From assembly GCA_000244995.1 (NCBI GenBank), contig CM001438.1, positions 3,930,090 to 3,994,089 on the forward strand: a stretch of DNA of 64,000 nt, given 5' to 3'. The first letter of the stretch is position 1, and the number at the start of each line of letters is the position of its first letter. Below are positions 8,933 through 17,216 of this stretch, in pieces. Origin of the DNA: Burkholderiales bacterium JOSHI_001 (GTDB lineage: Bacteria > Pseudomonadota > Gammaproteobacteria > Burkholderiales > Burkholderiaceae_C). The notes beneath the pieces are model-generated. The model was not told where the DNA came from. It searched no databases and saw only the letters and a program-made list of their open reading frames with translations. A program made the position numbers and the translations under genes.

Positions 8933-9996
8933 CCCCCCCCGAAGCGCCTTCGGCGCCTCCCCCCCGGGGGGGCACCGCCAGCGGACCGGCAGAGCCGGTT
9001 CCGCGGCGGTCGCTCGGGTCGGACCCGGGCGTGCCAACGCCAGACGTGTTGTTGAAGCGGCTGGAATGGACCGTGCTGCGCCGCCTGGACGGCCTGCTGC
9101 AGGGCGACTACCACACGCTGTGGCGCGGCGGTGCGCTGGACCTGGCCGACCTGCGCGAGTACCAGCACGGCGACGACGTGCGCCACATCGACTGGAACGT
9201 CACCGCGCGCATGGACGCACCGCATGTGCGCCAGTACACCGAAGACCGCGAACTCACCGCCTGGTTCCTGCTGGACCTGTCGGGCAGCGTGCATTTCGGC
9301 AGTGGCACGCAAACCAAGCTGGGCCTGAGCGAAGGCTTCGTCGCCCTGCTGGCGCGCCTGCTCACGCGCCATGGCAACCGCGTGGGCGCGCTGCTGTACG
9401 GCCAGCAGGTGGACGGCCAGCTGCCGCCCGGCGGCGGGCGAAACCAGGTGCTGCAACTCATCCACCGCATGCGCCAGCGCCCGGCGCAGGACACGCGAAA
9501 GCCCGGCCGCGCCACCCACCTGGCCGAACTCCTGGACGGCGCCGACGCGCTGATCCGCCGCCGCAGCATGGTGTTCGTGGTGTCCGATTTCATCAGCGAA
9601 CCGGGCTGGGAGCGCAGCCTGGGCCGGCTGGCCCAGCGCCACGAGGTGCTGGCCGTGCGCCTGCTGGACCCCACCGAGATGGCCCTGCCCGACCTGGGCC
9701 TGGTCACCATCGAAGACGCCGAATCGGGCGAACAGTTGTTCGTGGACACCCACGACAGCGCCTTCAGGGCGCGTTTTGCCGAACTGGCCACGCAGCAGGA
9801 AGCCAGCTTGCGCGGCAGCCTGGCGCGCGCCGGCGCCGACACGCTGGAGCTGGCCACCGACGGCGACCTGCTGGGCGCGCTGCTGCGCTTTGTGGCCCTG
9901 CGCCGGCAGCGCCTGCGCGGCGGCCGGCCACTGCCGGCGCGCCTGGCATCTGCCCTTTCCCATGCCGAGGCCCGCGATGAAGTTCCAGTGGCCTGA
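8929..9996 (+). CDS. DUF58 domain protein (VWA-like MoxR partner)
   Basis: A 355-residue DUF58 protein. The family core begins near residue 38 (LLKRLEWTVLRRLDG) and includes the highly conserved EYQHGDDVRHIDWNVTAR and a VWA-like DLSGS metal site. DUF58 proteins are regularly encoded after moxR, and the pair may help assemble or activate metal-dependent complexes in the envelope. The first 35 or so codons are unusual: they are encoded by a palindromic GC repeat (8941-9020) and read as Pro/Ser/Gly-rich low complexity. The ATGA coupling with moxR supports this start, but a shorter protein is possible. Confidence 0.9.
   Translation: MTPPEAPSAPPPRGGTASGPAEPVPRRSLGSDPGVPTPDVLLKRLEWTVLRRLDGLLQGDYHTLWRGGALDLADLREYQHGDDVRHIDWNVTARMDAPHVRQYTEDRELTAWFLLDLSGSVHFGSGTQTKLGLSEGFVALLARLLTRHGNRVGALLYGQQVDGQLPPGGGRNQVLQLIHRMRQRPAQDTRKPGRATHLAELLDGADALIRRRSMVFVVSDFISEPGWERSLGRLAQRHEVLAVRLLDPTEMALPDLGLVTIEDAESGEQLFVDTHDSAFRARFAELATQQEASLRGSLARAGADTLELATDGDLLGALLRFVALRRQRLRGGRPLPARLASALSHAEARDEVPVA
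8941..9020. repeat. REP-like palindromic GC element inside the DUF58 start
   Basis: Three consecutive palindromes: GCGCC-TTC-GGCGC (8944-8956), seven C followed by seven G (8959-8972), and GCGGACCGGC-AGA-GCCGGTTCCGC with one bulge (8981-9004). I recall closely similar elements scattered between genes in Burkholderiales genomes. Here it lies in frame within a coding region. Confidence 0.6.
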
Positions 9997-11011
9997 GTTC
10001 CTGTGGCTGCCGCTGGCTGTGCTGCCGCTGCTGGTGGCGGCCTACTTCTGGCTGCTGGCCCGGCGCAAGCGCAACACGCTGCGCTTTGCCAGCCTGGCGT
10101 TGGTGAAACAGGCCGCAGGCGCCGGACCCGGCTGGCGCCGCCATGTGCCGCCGCTGCTGCTGCTGCTGTCCATCGGCGTGCTGCTGGTGGCGGTGGCGCG
10201 GCCCACCGCGGTGATCAAGCTGCCGTCGCAGCAGGAAACCATCATCCTGGCGATGGACGTGTCGGGCAGCATGCGCGCCACCGACGTCAAGCCCACCCGC
10301 ATCGTCGCCGCGCAGGAAGCCGCCAAGGCCTTCGTGGCCGACCTGCCGCGCACCGTGCGCATCGGCGTGGTGTCCTTCGCCGGCACGGCGGCCGTGGTGC
10401 AGGCGCCCACCTTCAGCCGCGAAGACGTGGTGGCCGCGATCGACCGCTTCCAGCTGCAGCGGGCCACCGCCATCGGCTCGGGCATCGTGCTGTCGCTGGC
10501 CACGCTGTTCCCGGACGCGGGCATCGACCTGAGCCAGGTCACCGGCGCGCGCGCCATGCCGCCCGCCCCGGGCGAAAAGAAGAAGGACCCGAAGGAGTTC
10601 ACCCCGGTGGAGCCCGGTTCCTACAACTCGGCGGCCATCATCCTGCTGACCGACGGCCAGCGCACCACCGGGCCCGACCCGGTGGAATCGGCCCGCATGG
10701 CGGCCGAGCGCGGCATCCGTGTGTACACCGTGGGCATCGGCACCAAGGAAGGCGAGGTCATCGGCTTCGAAGGCTGGAGCATGCGGGTGCGGCTGGACGA
10801 GGACACGCTGAAGACCATCGCCCAGCTCACCCGCGCGCAGTACTTCTACGCCGGCACCGCCGAAGACCTGAAGCAGGTCTACAAGGGCCTGTCCAGCAAG
10901 CTGGTGGTGGAGCGGCGCGAAACCGAGATCAGCGGCCTGTTCGCCGCCGCCGGCGCACTGCTGGCGGCGTTGGCGGCGGGCTTGTCGCTGTGGTGGTTCG
11001 GGCGCGTCTGA
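9977..11011 (+). CDS. VWA-domain membrane protein (BatA-like)
   Basis: A 344-residue protein with the BatA layout: an N-terminal hydrophobic BatA segment (about 7-27), a second span (56-74), a VWA domain with the MIDAS motif DVSGS (94-98) followed by the downstream T and D positions (for example LLTDGQ), and a C-terminal span (about 318-340). It overlaps the DUF58 gene by 20 bases. The start MKFQWPEFLWLP was preferred over an ATG five codons earlier because MKFxxPxxL is the family N-terminus. Bat proteins are linked to envelope stability and aerotolerance; the usual BatB, BatC and BatD genes are not present. Confidence 0.88.
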   Translation: MKFQWPEFLWLPLAVLPLLVAAYFWLLARRKRNTLRFASLALVKQAAGAGPGWRRHVPPLLLLLSIGVLLVAVARPTAVIKLPSQQETIILAMDVSGSMRATDVKPTRIVAAQEAAKAFVADLPRTVRIGVVSFAGTAAVVQAPTFSREDVVAAIDRFQLQRATAIGSGIVLSLATLFPDAGIDLSQVTGARAMPPAPGEKKKDPKEFTPVEPGSYNSAAIILLTDGQRTTGPDPVESARMAAERGIRVYTVGIGTKEGEVIGFEGWSMRVRLDEDTLKTIAQLTRAQYFYAGTAEDLKQVYKGLSSKLVVERRETEISGLFAAAGALLAALAAGLSLWWFGRV

Positions 11012-11014
11012 AGC

Positions 11015-12211
11015 TCAGGCCCCGCAGCCCGACACCTTGAACTCCACCCGGCGGTCCAGCGCATCGCTGGCGTCGTCGGTGCCGGTGCCGATCAAGGTTT
11101 CCTTGAAGCCCATGCCGCTGGACTTCATGCGTCCGCTCAGTTCGGCCGATTCCTGCTCCAGCTTGCGCTGGATGAAGGCCGCGCGCTGGGCCGACAGGCG
11201 GTCGTTCAGCGGTTCGCTGCCGGTCTTGCTGGTGTGGCCCACCACCGTCATGCACACCTTGGCCGCCGCCGCCTGGCGGGCGATCTGGCGCAGCCACAGC
11301 GGGTAGGGGCCGCTCACCTTGGCGTCGGACCAGAAATCGGTGGTGCCGGGGTTGAACAGGAACTTCACGCCCAGGTTGTTGCCGCCCAGGCCCAAGGCGA
11401 CCAGGCGACCGAAGGCGTTTTCGGCATCGGCATTGCGGCCCAGCTTCCAGCTCGCCAGGTAGATGCCGTTGAGCGTGCGCATCTGCTCGCCCGCGGGCGT
11501 GGCCAGCACGTTGCGGTAGGCCCCCAGCGCCTGTTCGTAGCGTTCGCTGTTGTACAGGGTGGTGGCCTCCTGGATCATCACCGCGGCGGCCACCCGGTCG
11601 AGGTAGTTCTTGTCGGCCGGCTGGCCGGGCACGCCGCGGCTGGTGGCGACGTAGCCGGTGACTGCGCTGTCCTTGATGAGCACCGGGCTGTCGCGGTAGA
11701 AGGGCGTGGGCTGGGTGTCGAAGCCCTCGTCGCGCGCCCGGCTGCTGGCCTGCGCCACCACGTTGCGACTCTTCAGGTCGGTCAGCGCCAGGTGGATCTG
11801 GAAGGGGCTCTTGGCACCGCCGGTGCGGGTGATGGTGCCGGTGATGAGGTACTGCGCCTTGGGCAGGCTGGCGGTCTCGAAGGGCAGCACGTCGAACTGC
11901 GGGTGCTGGCCGCGCAGGCGCTCGGCCACGCGCTGGTCCAACTGGCGCGTCAATGCCGTCTGCTGGCCGGTGGACGCGTCCAGCGCGGGGTCGATCAGCA
12001 CCGGCCGCCTGTTCAGGCTGGCGTCCACCTTGGCCAGGAAGGCGGGCAGCTTCTGGGTCTGCGCGGCCAGGCTGTCCACCGCCACCTGCACGGCCTTGTC
12101 CAGGGCCTGGGCGTCGTTGTTTTCGGTCGGGCCGGTGGTGACGCAGGCCGCCAGCAGGGCCGCCAGGGCCAAACCGATCCCGGTCTGCCAATGTTTGGAG
12201 ATCATGTTCAT
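11015..12211 (-). CDS. OmpA-domain lipoprotein
   Basis: A 398-residue lipoprotein: signal peptide with lipobox LLAAC, a central region that reads like a beta-rich curli/CsgG-type or LpoB-like domain (QYLITGTITRTGG, then VVAQASSRARDEGF), a short TPR-like stretch (YNSERYEQALGAYRNVL), and a C-terminal OmpA peptidoglycan-binding domain (TVVGHTSKTGSEPLNDRLS to DRRVEF). It is likely outer-membrane anchored and cell-wall bound. Its ATG overlaps the stop of the upstream kinase gene by an ATGA, so the two are translationally coupled and probably functionally linked. Confidence 0.85.
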   Translation of the reverse strand: MNMISKHWQTGIGLALAALLAACVTTGPTENNDAQALDKAVQVAVDSLAAQTQKLPAFLAKVDASLNRRPVLIDPALDASTGQQTALTRQLDQRVAERLRGQHPQFDVLPFETASLPKAQYLITGTITRTGGAKSPFQIHLALTDLKSRNVVAQASSRARDEGFDTQPTPFYRDSPVLIKDSAVTGYVATSRGVPGQPADKNYLDRVAAAVMIQEATTLYNSERYEQALGAYRNVLATPAGEQMRTLNGIYLASWKLGRNADAENAFGRLVALGLGGNNLGVKFLFNPGTTDFWSDAKVSGPYPLWLRQIARQAAAAKVCMTVVGHTSKTGSEPLNDRLSAQRAAFIQRKLEQESAELSGRMKSSGMGFKETLIGTGTDDASDALDRRVEFKVSGCGA

Positions 12212-14022
12212 CGTCCACACTCCGTTCTGAGGTAACCGCGGTCGGCCGCGGTGAGGTCTTCGCCCAGCGACACGCGCTGCAGTATGTCCTGGCAACGCCG
12301 GCCGGCCACGCGTGGGGGCGGCGGGCTGGGTGCAGGGTCGTAGGTCGCCGTCCGGGGCGGTGGCGCCACGGGTCGGGGACGGGGCCGAGGCACCGGCCGG
12401 GCCGGTTCGGGATCGGGGGCCACCGCCGCCACGGGGCCCGGTTCGGCGACGGGGCTGGGGGTGGGCGCCGGCAGGGTGGCAGGCACCTCAACCGCCACTG
12501 GGGGAGCAGGCACCTCCACCGCCACCGGGGCGGCAGGCGGCAGTACGGCGGCCGATGGTGGCAGCGCCGCCGGAGCGACCTGCGCCGCCGGGGCCTCGGC
12601 CGCGGGCGTGGGCAGGGGTGCGGCGGGTGGGCTGCCCGCGCGCCAGAACCACCCCGCCGCCACGGCCACGCCGGCCACCGAGACCGCCAGCGCGGCCCCG
12701 CGCCACGAGCCCGACGGTCGGGCGCCGTCGGCGGCGGCAGGCTGGATCGGGCTGGCGACCTCAGGCGGCAGCGGGGCGGGCGTCGGGTCCACGGGCGGCG
12801 GCACCCACGGGGGCGCCAAGGTCACTTCAGGCGCCAGCGTGGGTTCGGGTTCACGCGTCGGCTCGGGGGCCGGTGTGGGCAAAGGCAGTGGTGGATCGTC
12901 AGGCCCCAGCGCCGGCGCAGGCGCAGGCGCCGGCTCGGACACCGTCGCGGGCGCTGGCACGGGCTCACTCACGAAGGCCGCAACATCGGGGCGGGCCTCG
13001 CCGGCCAGGCTGTCCAGGGGCGCCGGCGCGCTGACCACCGCGTCGCCGCCGCGGCCCAGCAGGGTGCGTAGTTCGGCCACGTTCTGCGGCCGGTCGCGCG
13101 GGCGCACCGCCAGCATGCAGTCCACCGCGTGCAGGAAGTCTTCACCGTAACGCGCCAATTGCGCGTCTGCCTGGCGCCGCTCGGCCAGCGGCTGGTAATG
13201 GTCGTTCAGGATGCGGGCCACCGCGGCCGGGGGCTTGGCGCCGGTCATCGCGAAATGCAGCACCGCGCCCAGCGCGTACAGGTCGGTCCAGGGGCCCTGG
13301 CGCATGTCGGGCAGGTCGGCCGTGTCGCTGTACTGCTCCACCGGCGCGAAGCCCGGCTTGAGGATGACGGTCAGCGCCTGCGTCTTGTCGCCCAGCACGC
13401 GGCGCGCCGCGCCGAAGTCCAGCAGCATGGGCCGGCCATCGGGCAGCACCAGGATGTTGTCCGGCGCGATGTCGCGGTGGTAACACTGTGCGCCGTGCAT
13501 GGGTTCCAGGGCGTCGATCAGCCGGCGCAGCAGGCGGCGCAGCCAGGCCTCGTCGGGCGCGGCGCCCAGGTCGATCAGGGTGCGCTTGAGGGTGCGGCCT
13601 TCGTAGAAGGGCATCACCATGTAGGCGGTGCCGTTGGCTTCCCAGAACCGGTACACCTTCAACAGCGAGGGGTGGTCGAAGCGCGCCAGCAGCTTGGCTT
13701 CATTGACAAAGCTGCGCAGCCCGGCGATGAAGGTGTCGGCGTCGTGCAGCACCTGCACCGTCTGCACGCCGTCCTGGCCGCCGTCCTGGGAGCGGAAGGC
13801 CAGGGTGCTGGGGAAGAACTCCTTGATGGCCACTTCGCGCTGCAGCGTGTGGTCCCAGGCCTTGTAGACGATGCCGAAGCCGCCCTCGCCCACCACCGCG
13901 GTCAGTTCGAACTCGTCCAGCCGCGTGCCCACAGGCAGGGCGTTGCCGCTGGCCACCGGCGGGCCCAGCGAGCCGAACATGGAAGGCACCGCGGGCGGTG
14001 CGAAGGCGGAGGGGTCTTGCAT
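12208..14022 (-). CDS. Membrane-anchored Ser/Thr protein kinase
   Basis: A 604-residue Hanks-type kinase. Visible motifs are the glycine loop GEGGFG (45-50), the VAIK lysine (K67), catalytic HRDIAPDN (182-189) and DFG (202-204). The kinase domain ends near 325. A long Pro/Ala/Glu-rich linker follows with repeated PVAVEVPA units, interrupted by one membrane span (around 440-460). The extracytoplasmic tail ends in a Cys-containing motif (CQDILQRV to TECGR) that may form a disulfide. The product probably senses something in the periplasm and signals inside. It is coupled to the OmpA lipoprotein gene. Confidence 0.88.
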   Translation of the reverse strand: MQDPSAFAPPAVPSMFGSLGPPVASGNALPVGTRLDEFELTAVVGEGGFGIVYKAWDHTLQREVAIKEFFPSTLAFRSQDGGQDGVQTVQVLHDADTFIAGLRSFVNEAKLLARFDHPSLLKVYRFWEANGTAYMVMPFYEGRTLKRTLIDLGAAPDEAWLRRLLRRLIDALEPMHGAQCYHRDIAPDNILVLPDGRPMLLDFGAARRVLGDKTQALTVILKPGFAPVEQYSDTADLPDMRQGPWTDLYALGAVLHFAMTGAKPPAAVARILNDHYQPLAERRQADAQLARYGEDFLHAVDCMLAVRPRDRPQNVAELRTLLGRGGDAVVSAPAPLDSLAGEARPDVAAFVSEPVPAPATVSEPAPAPAPALGPDDPPLPLPTPAPEPTREPEPTLAPEVTLAPPWVPPPVDPTPAPLPPEVASPIQPAAADGARPSGSWRGAALAVSVAGVAVAAGWFWRAGSPPAAPLPTPAAEAPAAQVAPAALPPSAAVLPPAAPVAVEVPAPPVAVEVPATLPAPTPSPVAEPGPVAAVAPDPEPARPVPRPRPRPVAPPPRTATYDPAPSPPPPRVAGRRCQDILQRVSLGEDLTAADRGYLRTECGR

Positions 14023-14165
14023 GGCAGGCCGGGTGGGCCAACCCCAGGCGAAGGTGCGAAGCCCTCAGTGTGACGCCAAATCCGGGCCGCCTGCCGGCGC
14101 GGATGGGTCAATCTGGGGAGGCGTGCCTCCCCTGCCCGCATTGGCGGCCCGGCGGGCCGGGACCC

Positions 14166-15254
14166 TCAGCGTCGCATGGTGCGGCGGGTGCGCAGGCCCA
14201 CCAGGCCCATGCCGGCCAGCAGCAGGGCCCAGGTGTGCGGCTCGGGCACCGGGGCCAGTTCCGGCTGCACGACGTTGAAGCCCGCCATCTGCGCGCCCAC
14301 GTAGTCGCCCAGGCCGCCGCAATCGTCCACGCCGTGCGGGGCGTTGTTCTTGCCGCTGCAGTCGATGGAACCATCGTTCTTCAGCGGGCCGATGTAGCGG
14401 TAGAACTCGTAACGCAGCACCAGGGCCGCGTCGCCCGGGTTGAGGCTGAAGCGGTTGATCTTGCGCGACAGGTCGCCCTCGTTGTCACCGGCCTGGAAGA
14501 TGGCGAATTCGGTCTCCAGTTCGTTGTCGTCGGGCACGTCCGGGTGGCCGTGCATCAGGTTCTGCACCTCCACGTTGTGGTCCACGTGCTGGACAAAGAT
14601 CTTCACCCAGTAGGGGCTGCCGATGGGACCGAGCGGGTTCTCCACTTCGGGCACGTCCGGCGCTTCGATCTCGGCTTCCACCTGGGCGGGATTGCCGGGC
14701 GCGGCCGGCGGGAAGTAGTTGAAGTTCACCGGCGGCACCCCCGCGGTGATGGGCGTGAGGGTGCCGCTGTTCCCGCCGGTGTCCACCAGCCAGTGGTAGT
14801 TGGTCTTGGCCGGCGTGCCGTAGGTGGCGATGCCGAAGTGGTCGCAGGTGAGCGTGCCACTGTTGTAGAGCGCGTTGCCAAAAGGCCAGCAACTGTCGCC
14901 CGCGTTCGGATAGGGGCCGGTGGGCGTGCCCACGCTCCAGGCGCCATTGATGAAACTGGCCGCATAGCGCACCCGCACGCCGAAGCCCGCCACGTCGGTG
15001 ATGGTGGGGGCGCCGTAACGCTCCACCGATGTGGCCGGCACGCCGAAGTCGCGGTCCAGCCCGAACACGCTGTAGATCTTGCTCTTGTCGTAGCTGGCGT
15101 CCTCGATCTCGATCTCGAAACCGTGGGCCACGTAGCCGGTGTCGTTCACCGCGTCGAAATTGGCCAGGCTGCCGTAGACCTGCGCCTGGGCCGGTGCAGT
15201 GGCCAGCAGCGACAAGGCTGCCGCCAAGGCCAGGGGATGGAAGGGGGGCTTCAT
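14166..15254 (-). CDS. PEP-CTERM sorting-domain surface protein
   Basis: A 362-residue secreted protein with a clean signal peptide (MKPPFHPLALAAALSLL then APAQA) and a canonical PEP-CTERM tail: VPEPHTWALLLAGMGLVGL followed by RTRRTMRR. PEP-CTERM proteins are processed and anchored by exosortase and are tied to exopolysaccharide and biofilm in Gram-negatives. The body has several cysteine pairs but no domain I recognise. The start is set by GGAGAG a few bases upstream. No exosortase gene is in the window. Confidence 0.88.
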   Translation of the reverse strand: MKPPFHPLALAAALSLLATAPAQAQVYGSLANFDAVNDTGYVAHGFEIEIEDASYDKSKIYSVFGLDRDFGVPATSVERYGAPTITDVAGFGVRVRYAASFINGAWSVGTPTGPYPNAGDSCWPFGNALYNSGTLTCDHFGIATYGTPAKTNYHWLVDTGGNSGTLTPITAGVPPVNFNYFPPAAPGNPAQVEAEIEAPDVPEVENPLGPIGSPYWVKIFVQHVDHNVEVQNLMHGHPDVPDDNELETEFAIFQAGDNEGDLSRKINRFSLNPGDAALVLRYEFYRYIGPLKNDGSIDCSGKNNAPHGVDDCGGLGDYVGAQMAGFNVVQPELAPVPEPHTWALLLAGMGLVGLRTRRTMRR

Positions 15255-15439
15255 GAGGTTCTCTCCTATGTGCTGTGGTATGGCTTTTGTCTGCCGGCCT
15301 CCGCCGGGCTTGGTGGGCCTGCCCACATGGCGGCTGGGTGAAGTTCACTCAGACGCGATGCGGGCTTCCCGTTTCCCTGAGCCTGACCAGGTGTGCCTGG
15401 CCTGTTTTCTTGCTTGACCTGGGTGCTTACGTTCGATTG

Positions 15440-15455
15440 TGGGAAATATTTCCCA
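15440..15455. promoter_or_regulatory. Perfect 16-bp palindrome, candidate operator
   Basis: TGGGAAATATTTCCCA is fully self-complementary and sits in an AT-rich patch 185 bases upstream of the PEP-CTERM gene and 190 bases upstream of the ligase gene. The form suits a dimeric transcription factor; the regulator is unknown. Confidence 0.5.
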
Positions 15456-15513
15456 TTAAACACGTAACAATGACCAACATCAAGCGGACTATCGCCCTGG
15501 GGCATACCCTGAA

Positions 15514-15581
15514 CATGCACTATATTGCTTGACAGTGGCTGGACCAGGCCTAGACTCTCGCCTAACGCACAATAGTGCATG
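15514..15581. promoter_or_regulatory. Inverted operator pair bracketing the benzoate-CoA ligase promoter
   Basis: CATGCACTAT (15514-15523) and its exact complement ATAGTGCATG (15572-15581) lie 48 bases apart. The first abuts the -35 box and the second falls just after the expected transcription start. TGCA-containing sites are characteristic of BoxR/BzdR, the benzoyl-CoA-responsive repressors of benzoate pathways. This suggests repression relieved by benzoyl-CoA. Confidence 0.6.
15529..15556 (+). promoter_or_regulatory. Sigma-70 promoter of the benzoate-CoA ligase operon
   Basis: A perfect TTGACA -35 (15529-15534) and TAGACT -10 (15551-15556) are separated by 16 bp, an unusually strong match for this GC-rich genome. 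Transcription would start near 15563, leaving a leader of about 68 bases. Confidence 0.7.
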
Positions 15582-15630
15582 TCGATGGCGGTGCTCGGCG
15601 CCGCCATCACCGCCACCCTCGGAGCCCGCC

Positions 15631-17208
15631 ATGCCGCCCACCCCACCGTCCCCCGGCGAACGCTTCAACTTCGCGGCCCACCTGCTGGAAGCCAACGCCG
15701 GCTGGCCCGAGCGCACCGCCTTCATCGATGACGCCGGCACGCTGAGCTACGGCGGCCTGGCCGATGCGGTGCGCCGCCTGGCCGCCGCCCTGCGCGCACA
15801 AGGCCTGAAGCGCGAAGAACGCGTGCTTCTGCTGATGCACGACGGCCGCGACTGGCCGGTGGCCTTCCTGGGCGCCATGCACGCCGGCCTGGTGCCGGTG
15901 GCGGTGAACACCCTGCTCACCGCCGACGACTACGCCTACATGCTGGAACACTCGCGCGCCCAGGCGGTGCTGGTGTCCGGCGCGCTGCTGCCGGCGCTGA
16001 ACGCGGCCATGGTCAAGAGCGACCACGAGGTGCAGAAGGTCATCGTCTCCCACCCACAGGCGCCGCTGCACCCGGCCGAGGTGGAATTCCAGGCCTTCCT
16101 GCAGGCCCATTCGCCCGCCGCCCGGCCCGCCGCCACCGGCGCCGACGACCCCGGCTTCTGGCTCTATTCCAGCGGCTCCACCGGCCGCCCCAAGGGCGCG
16201 GTGCATTCGCACGCCAACCCCTACTGGACGGCCGAGCTCTACGGCAAGCGCGTGCTGGGCCTGCAGCCCAGCGATGTGTGCTTCTCGGCCGCCAAGCTGT
16301 TCTTCGCTTATGGCCTGGGCAATGCGCTGACCTTCCCGCTGTCGGTGGGCGCCACCGTGTTGCTGATGGGCGAACGGCCCACGCCCGACGCCACCTTCAA
16401 GCGCTGGACCGGTGGTGTGCAAGGGGTCAAGCCCACGGTCTTCTTCGGCGCCCCCACCGGCTTCGCCGGCATGCTGGCCCACCCCGCCCTGCCCGCGCGC
16501 GACCAGGTGGCGCTGCGCCTGGTGTCATCGGCCGGTGAAGCCCTGCCGGCCGAACTGGGCGAACGCTTCAAGCGCCACTTCGGCGTGGACATCGTGGACG
16601 GCATCGGCTCCACCGAGATGCTGCACATCTACATCAGCAACCTGCCGGACCGCGTGCGCTACGGCACCACCGGCTGGCCGGTGCCGGGCTATGACATCGA
16701 ACTGCGCGGCGACGACGGCGCACCCGTGCCCGACGGCGAACCCGGCGACCTGTACGTGCACGGCCCCAGCGCGGCCCTGATGTACTGGGGCAACCGCGCC
16801 AAGACCCGCGAAACATTCCAGGGCGGCTGGACCAAAAGCGGCGACAAGTACATCCGCAACGCCGACGGCAGCTACACCTACGGCGGGCGCAGCGACGACA
16901 TGCTGAAGGTGAGTGGCATCTACGTCAGCCCCTTCGAGGTGGAAGCCACCCTGGTGCAGCACCCCGCGGTGCTGGAAGCCGCCGTCATCGGCGTGAACGA
17001 CGCTGAAGGGCTGACCAAGACCAAGGCCTTCGTGGTGCTGAAACAAGGCGCGGCGGCCACAGAGGACGAACTGAAGGCCTTCGTCAAGGACAAGCTGGCG
17101 CCCTACAAATACCCGCGCCTGATCACCTTCGTGAGCGACCTGCCCAAGACGGCCACCGGCAAGATCCAGCGCTTCAAGCTGCGCGAGGCCGAAGCCTCGG
17201 TCGCCTGA
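15631..17208 (+). CDS. Benzoate-CoA ligase
   Basis: A 525-residue ANL-superfamily adenylating enzyme converting benzoate, ATP and CoA to benzoyl-CoA in the cytoplasm. It has the P-loop YSSGSTGRPKG, the A5 region GSTEMLHIYISN that is characteristic of benzoate-CoA ligases, the A7 TGWPVPGY, and the C-terminal catalytic lysine in KTATGKIQRFKL. ATG 15631 was chosen because the fold begins at ERFNFA; residues upstream in frame run into the promoter. It is the first gene of an aromatic-acid operon under a TGCA-type operator. Neither box nor bcr downstream genes are in the window. Confidence 0.92.
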   Translation: MPPTPPSPGERFNFAAHLLEANAGWPERTAFIDDAGTLSYGGLADAVRRLAAALRAQGLKREERVLLLMHDGRDWPVAFLGAMHAGLVPVAVNTLLTADDYAYMLEHSRAQAVLVSGALLPALNAAMVKSDHEVQKVIVSHPQAPLHPAEVEFQAFLQAHSPAARPAATGADDPGFWLYSSGSTGRPKGAVHSHANPYWTAELYGKRVLGLQPSDVCFSAAKLFFAYGLGNALTFPLSVGATVLLMGERPTPDATFKRWTGGVQGVKPTVFFGAPTGFAGMLAHPALPARDQVALRLVSSAGEALPAELGERFKRHFGVDIVDGIGSTEMLHIYISNLPDRVRYGTTGWPVPGYDIELRGDDGAPVPDGEPGDLYVHGPSAALMYWGNRAKTRETFQGGWTKSGDKYIRNADGSYTYGGRSDDMLKVSGIYVSPFEVEATLVQHPAVLEAAVIGVNDAEGLTKTKAFVVLKQGAAATEDELKAFVKDKLAPYKYPRLITFVSDLPKTATGKIQRFKLREAEASVA

Positions 17209-17216
17209 GCCTCACC

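Larger units (their letters stand above)
15255..15630. promoter_or_regulatory. Divergent regulatory region between PEP-CTERM and benzoate-CoA ligase genes
   Basis: This 376-bp gap is markedly less GC-rich than the rest of the window. It holds an AT-containing palindrome (15440-15455), a good sigma-70 promoter for the ligase (15529-15556) and a bracketing inverted repeat (15514-15581), each listed separately. No credible ORF or RNA gene was seen in it. Confidence 0.7.

Noticed and set aside
14166-15254. Sigma-54 promoter for the PEP-CTERM gene
   Set aside because: I looked for TGGCAC-N5-TTGC in 15255-15440 on the minus strand and found no acceptable match.
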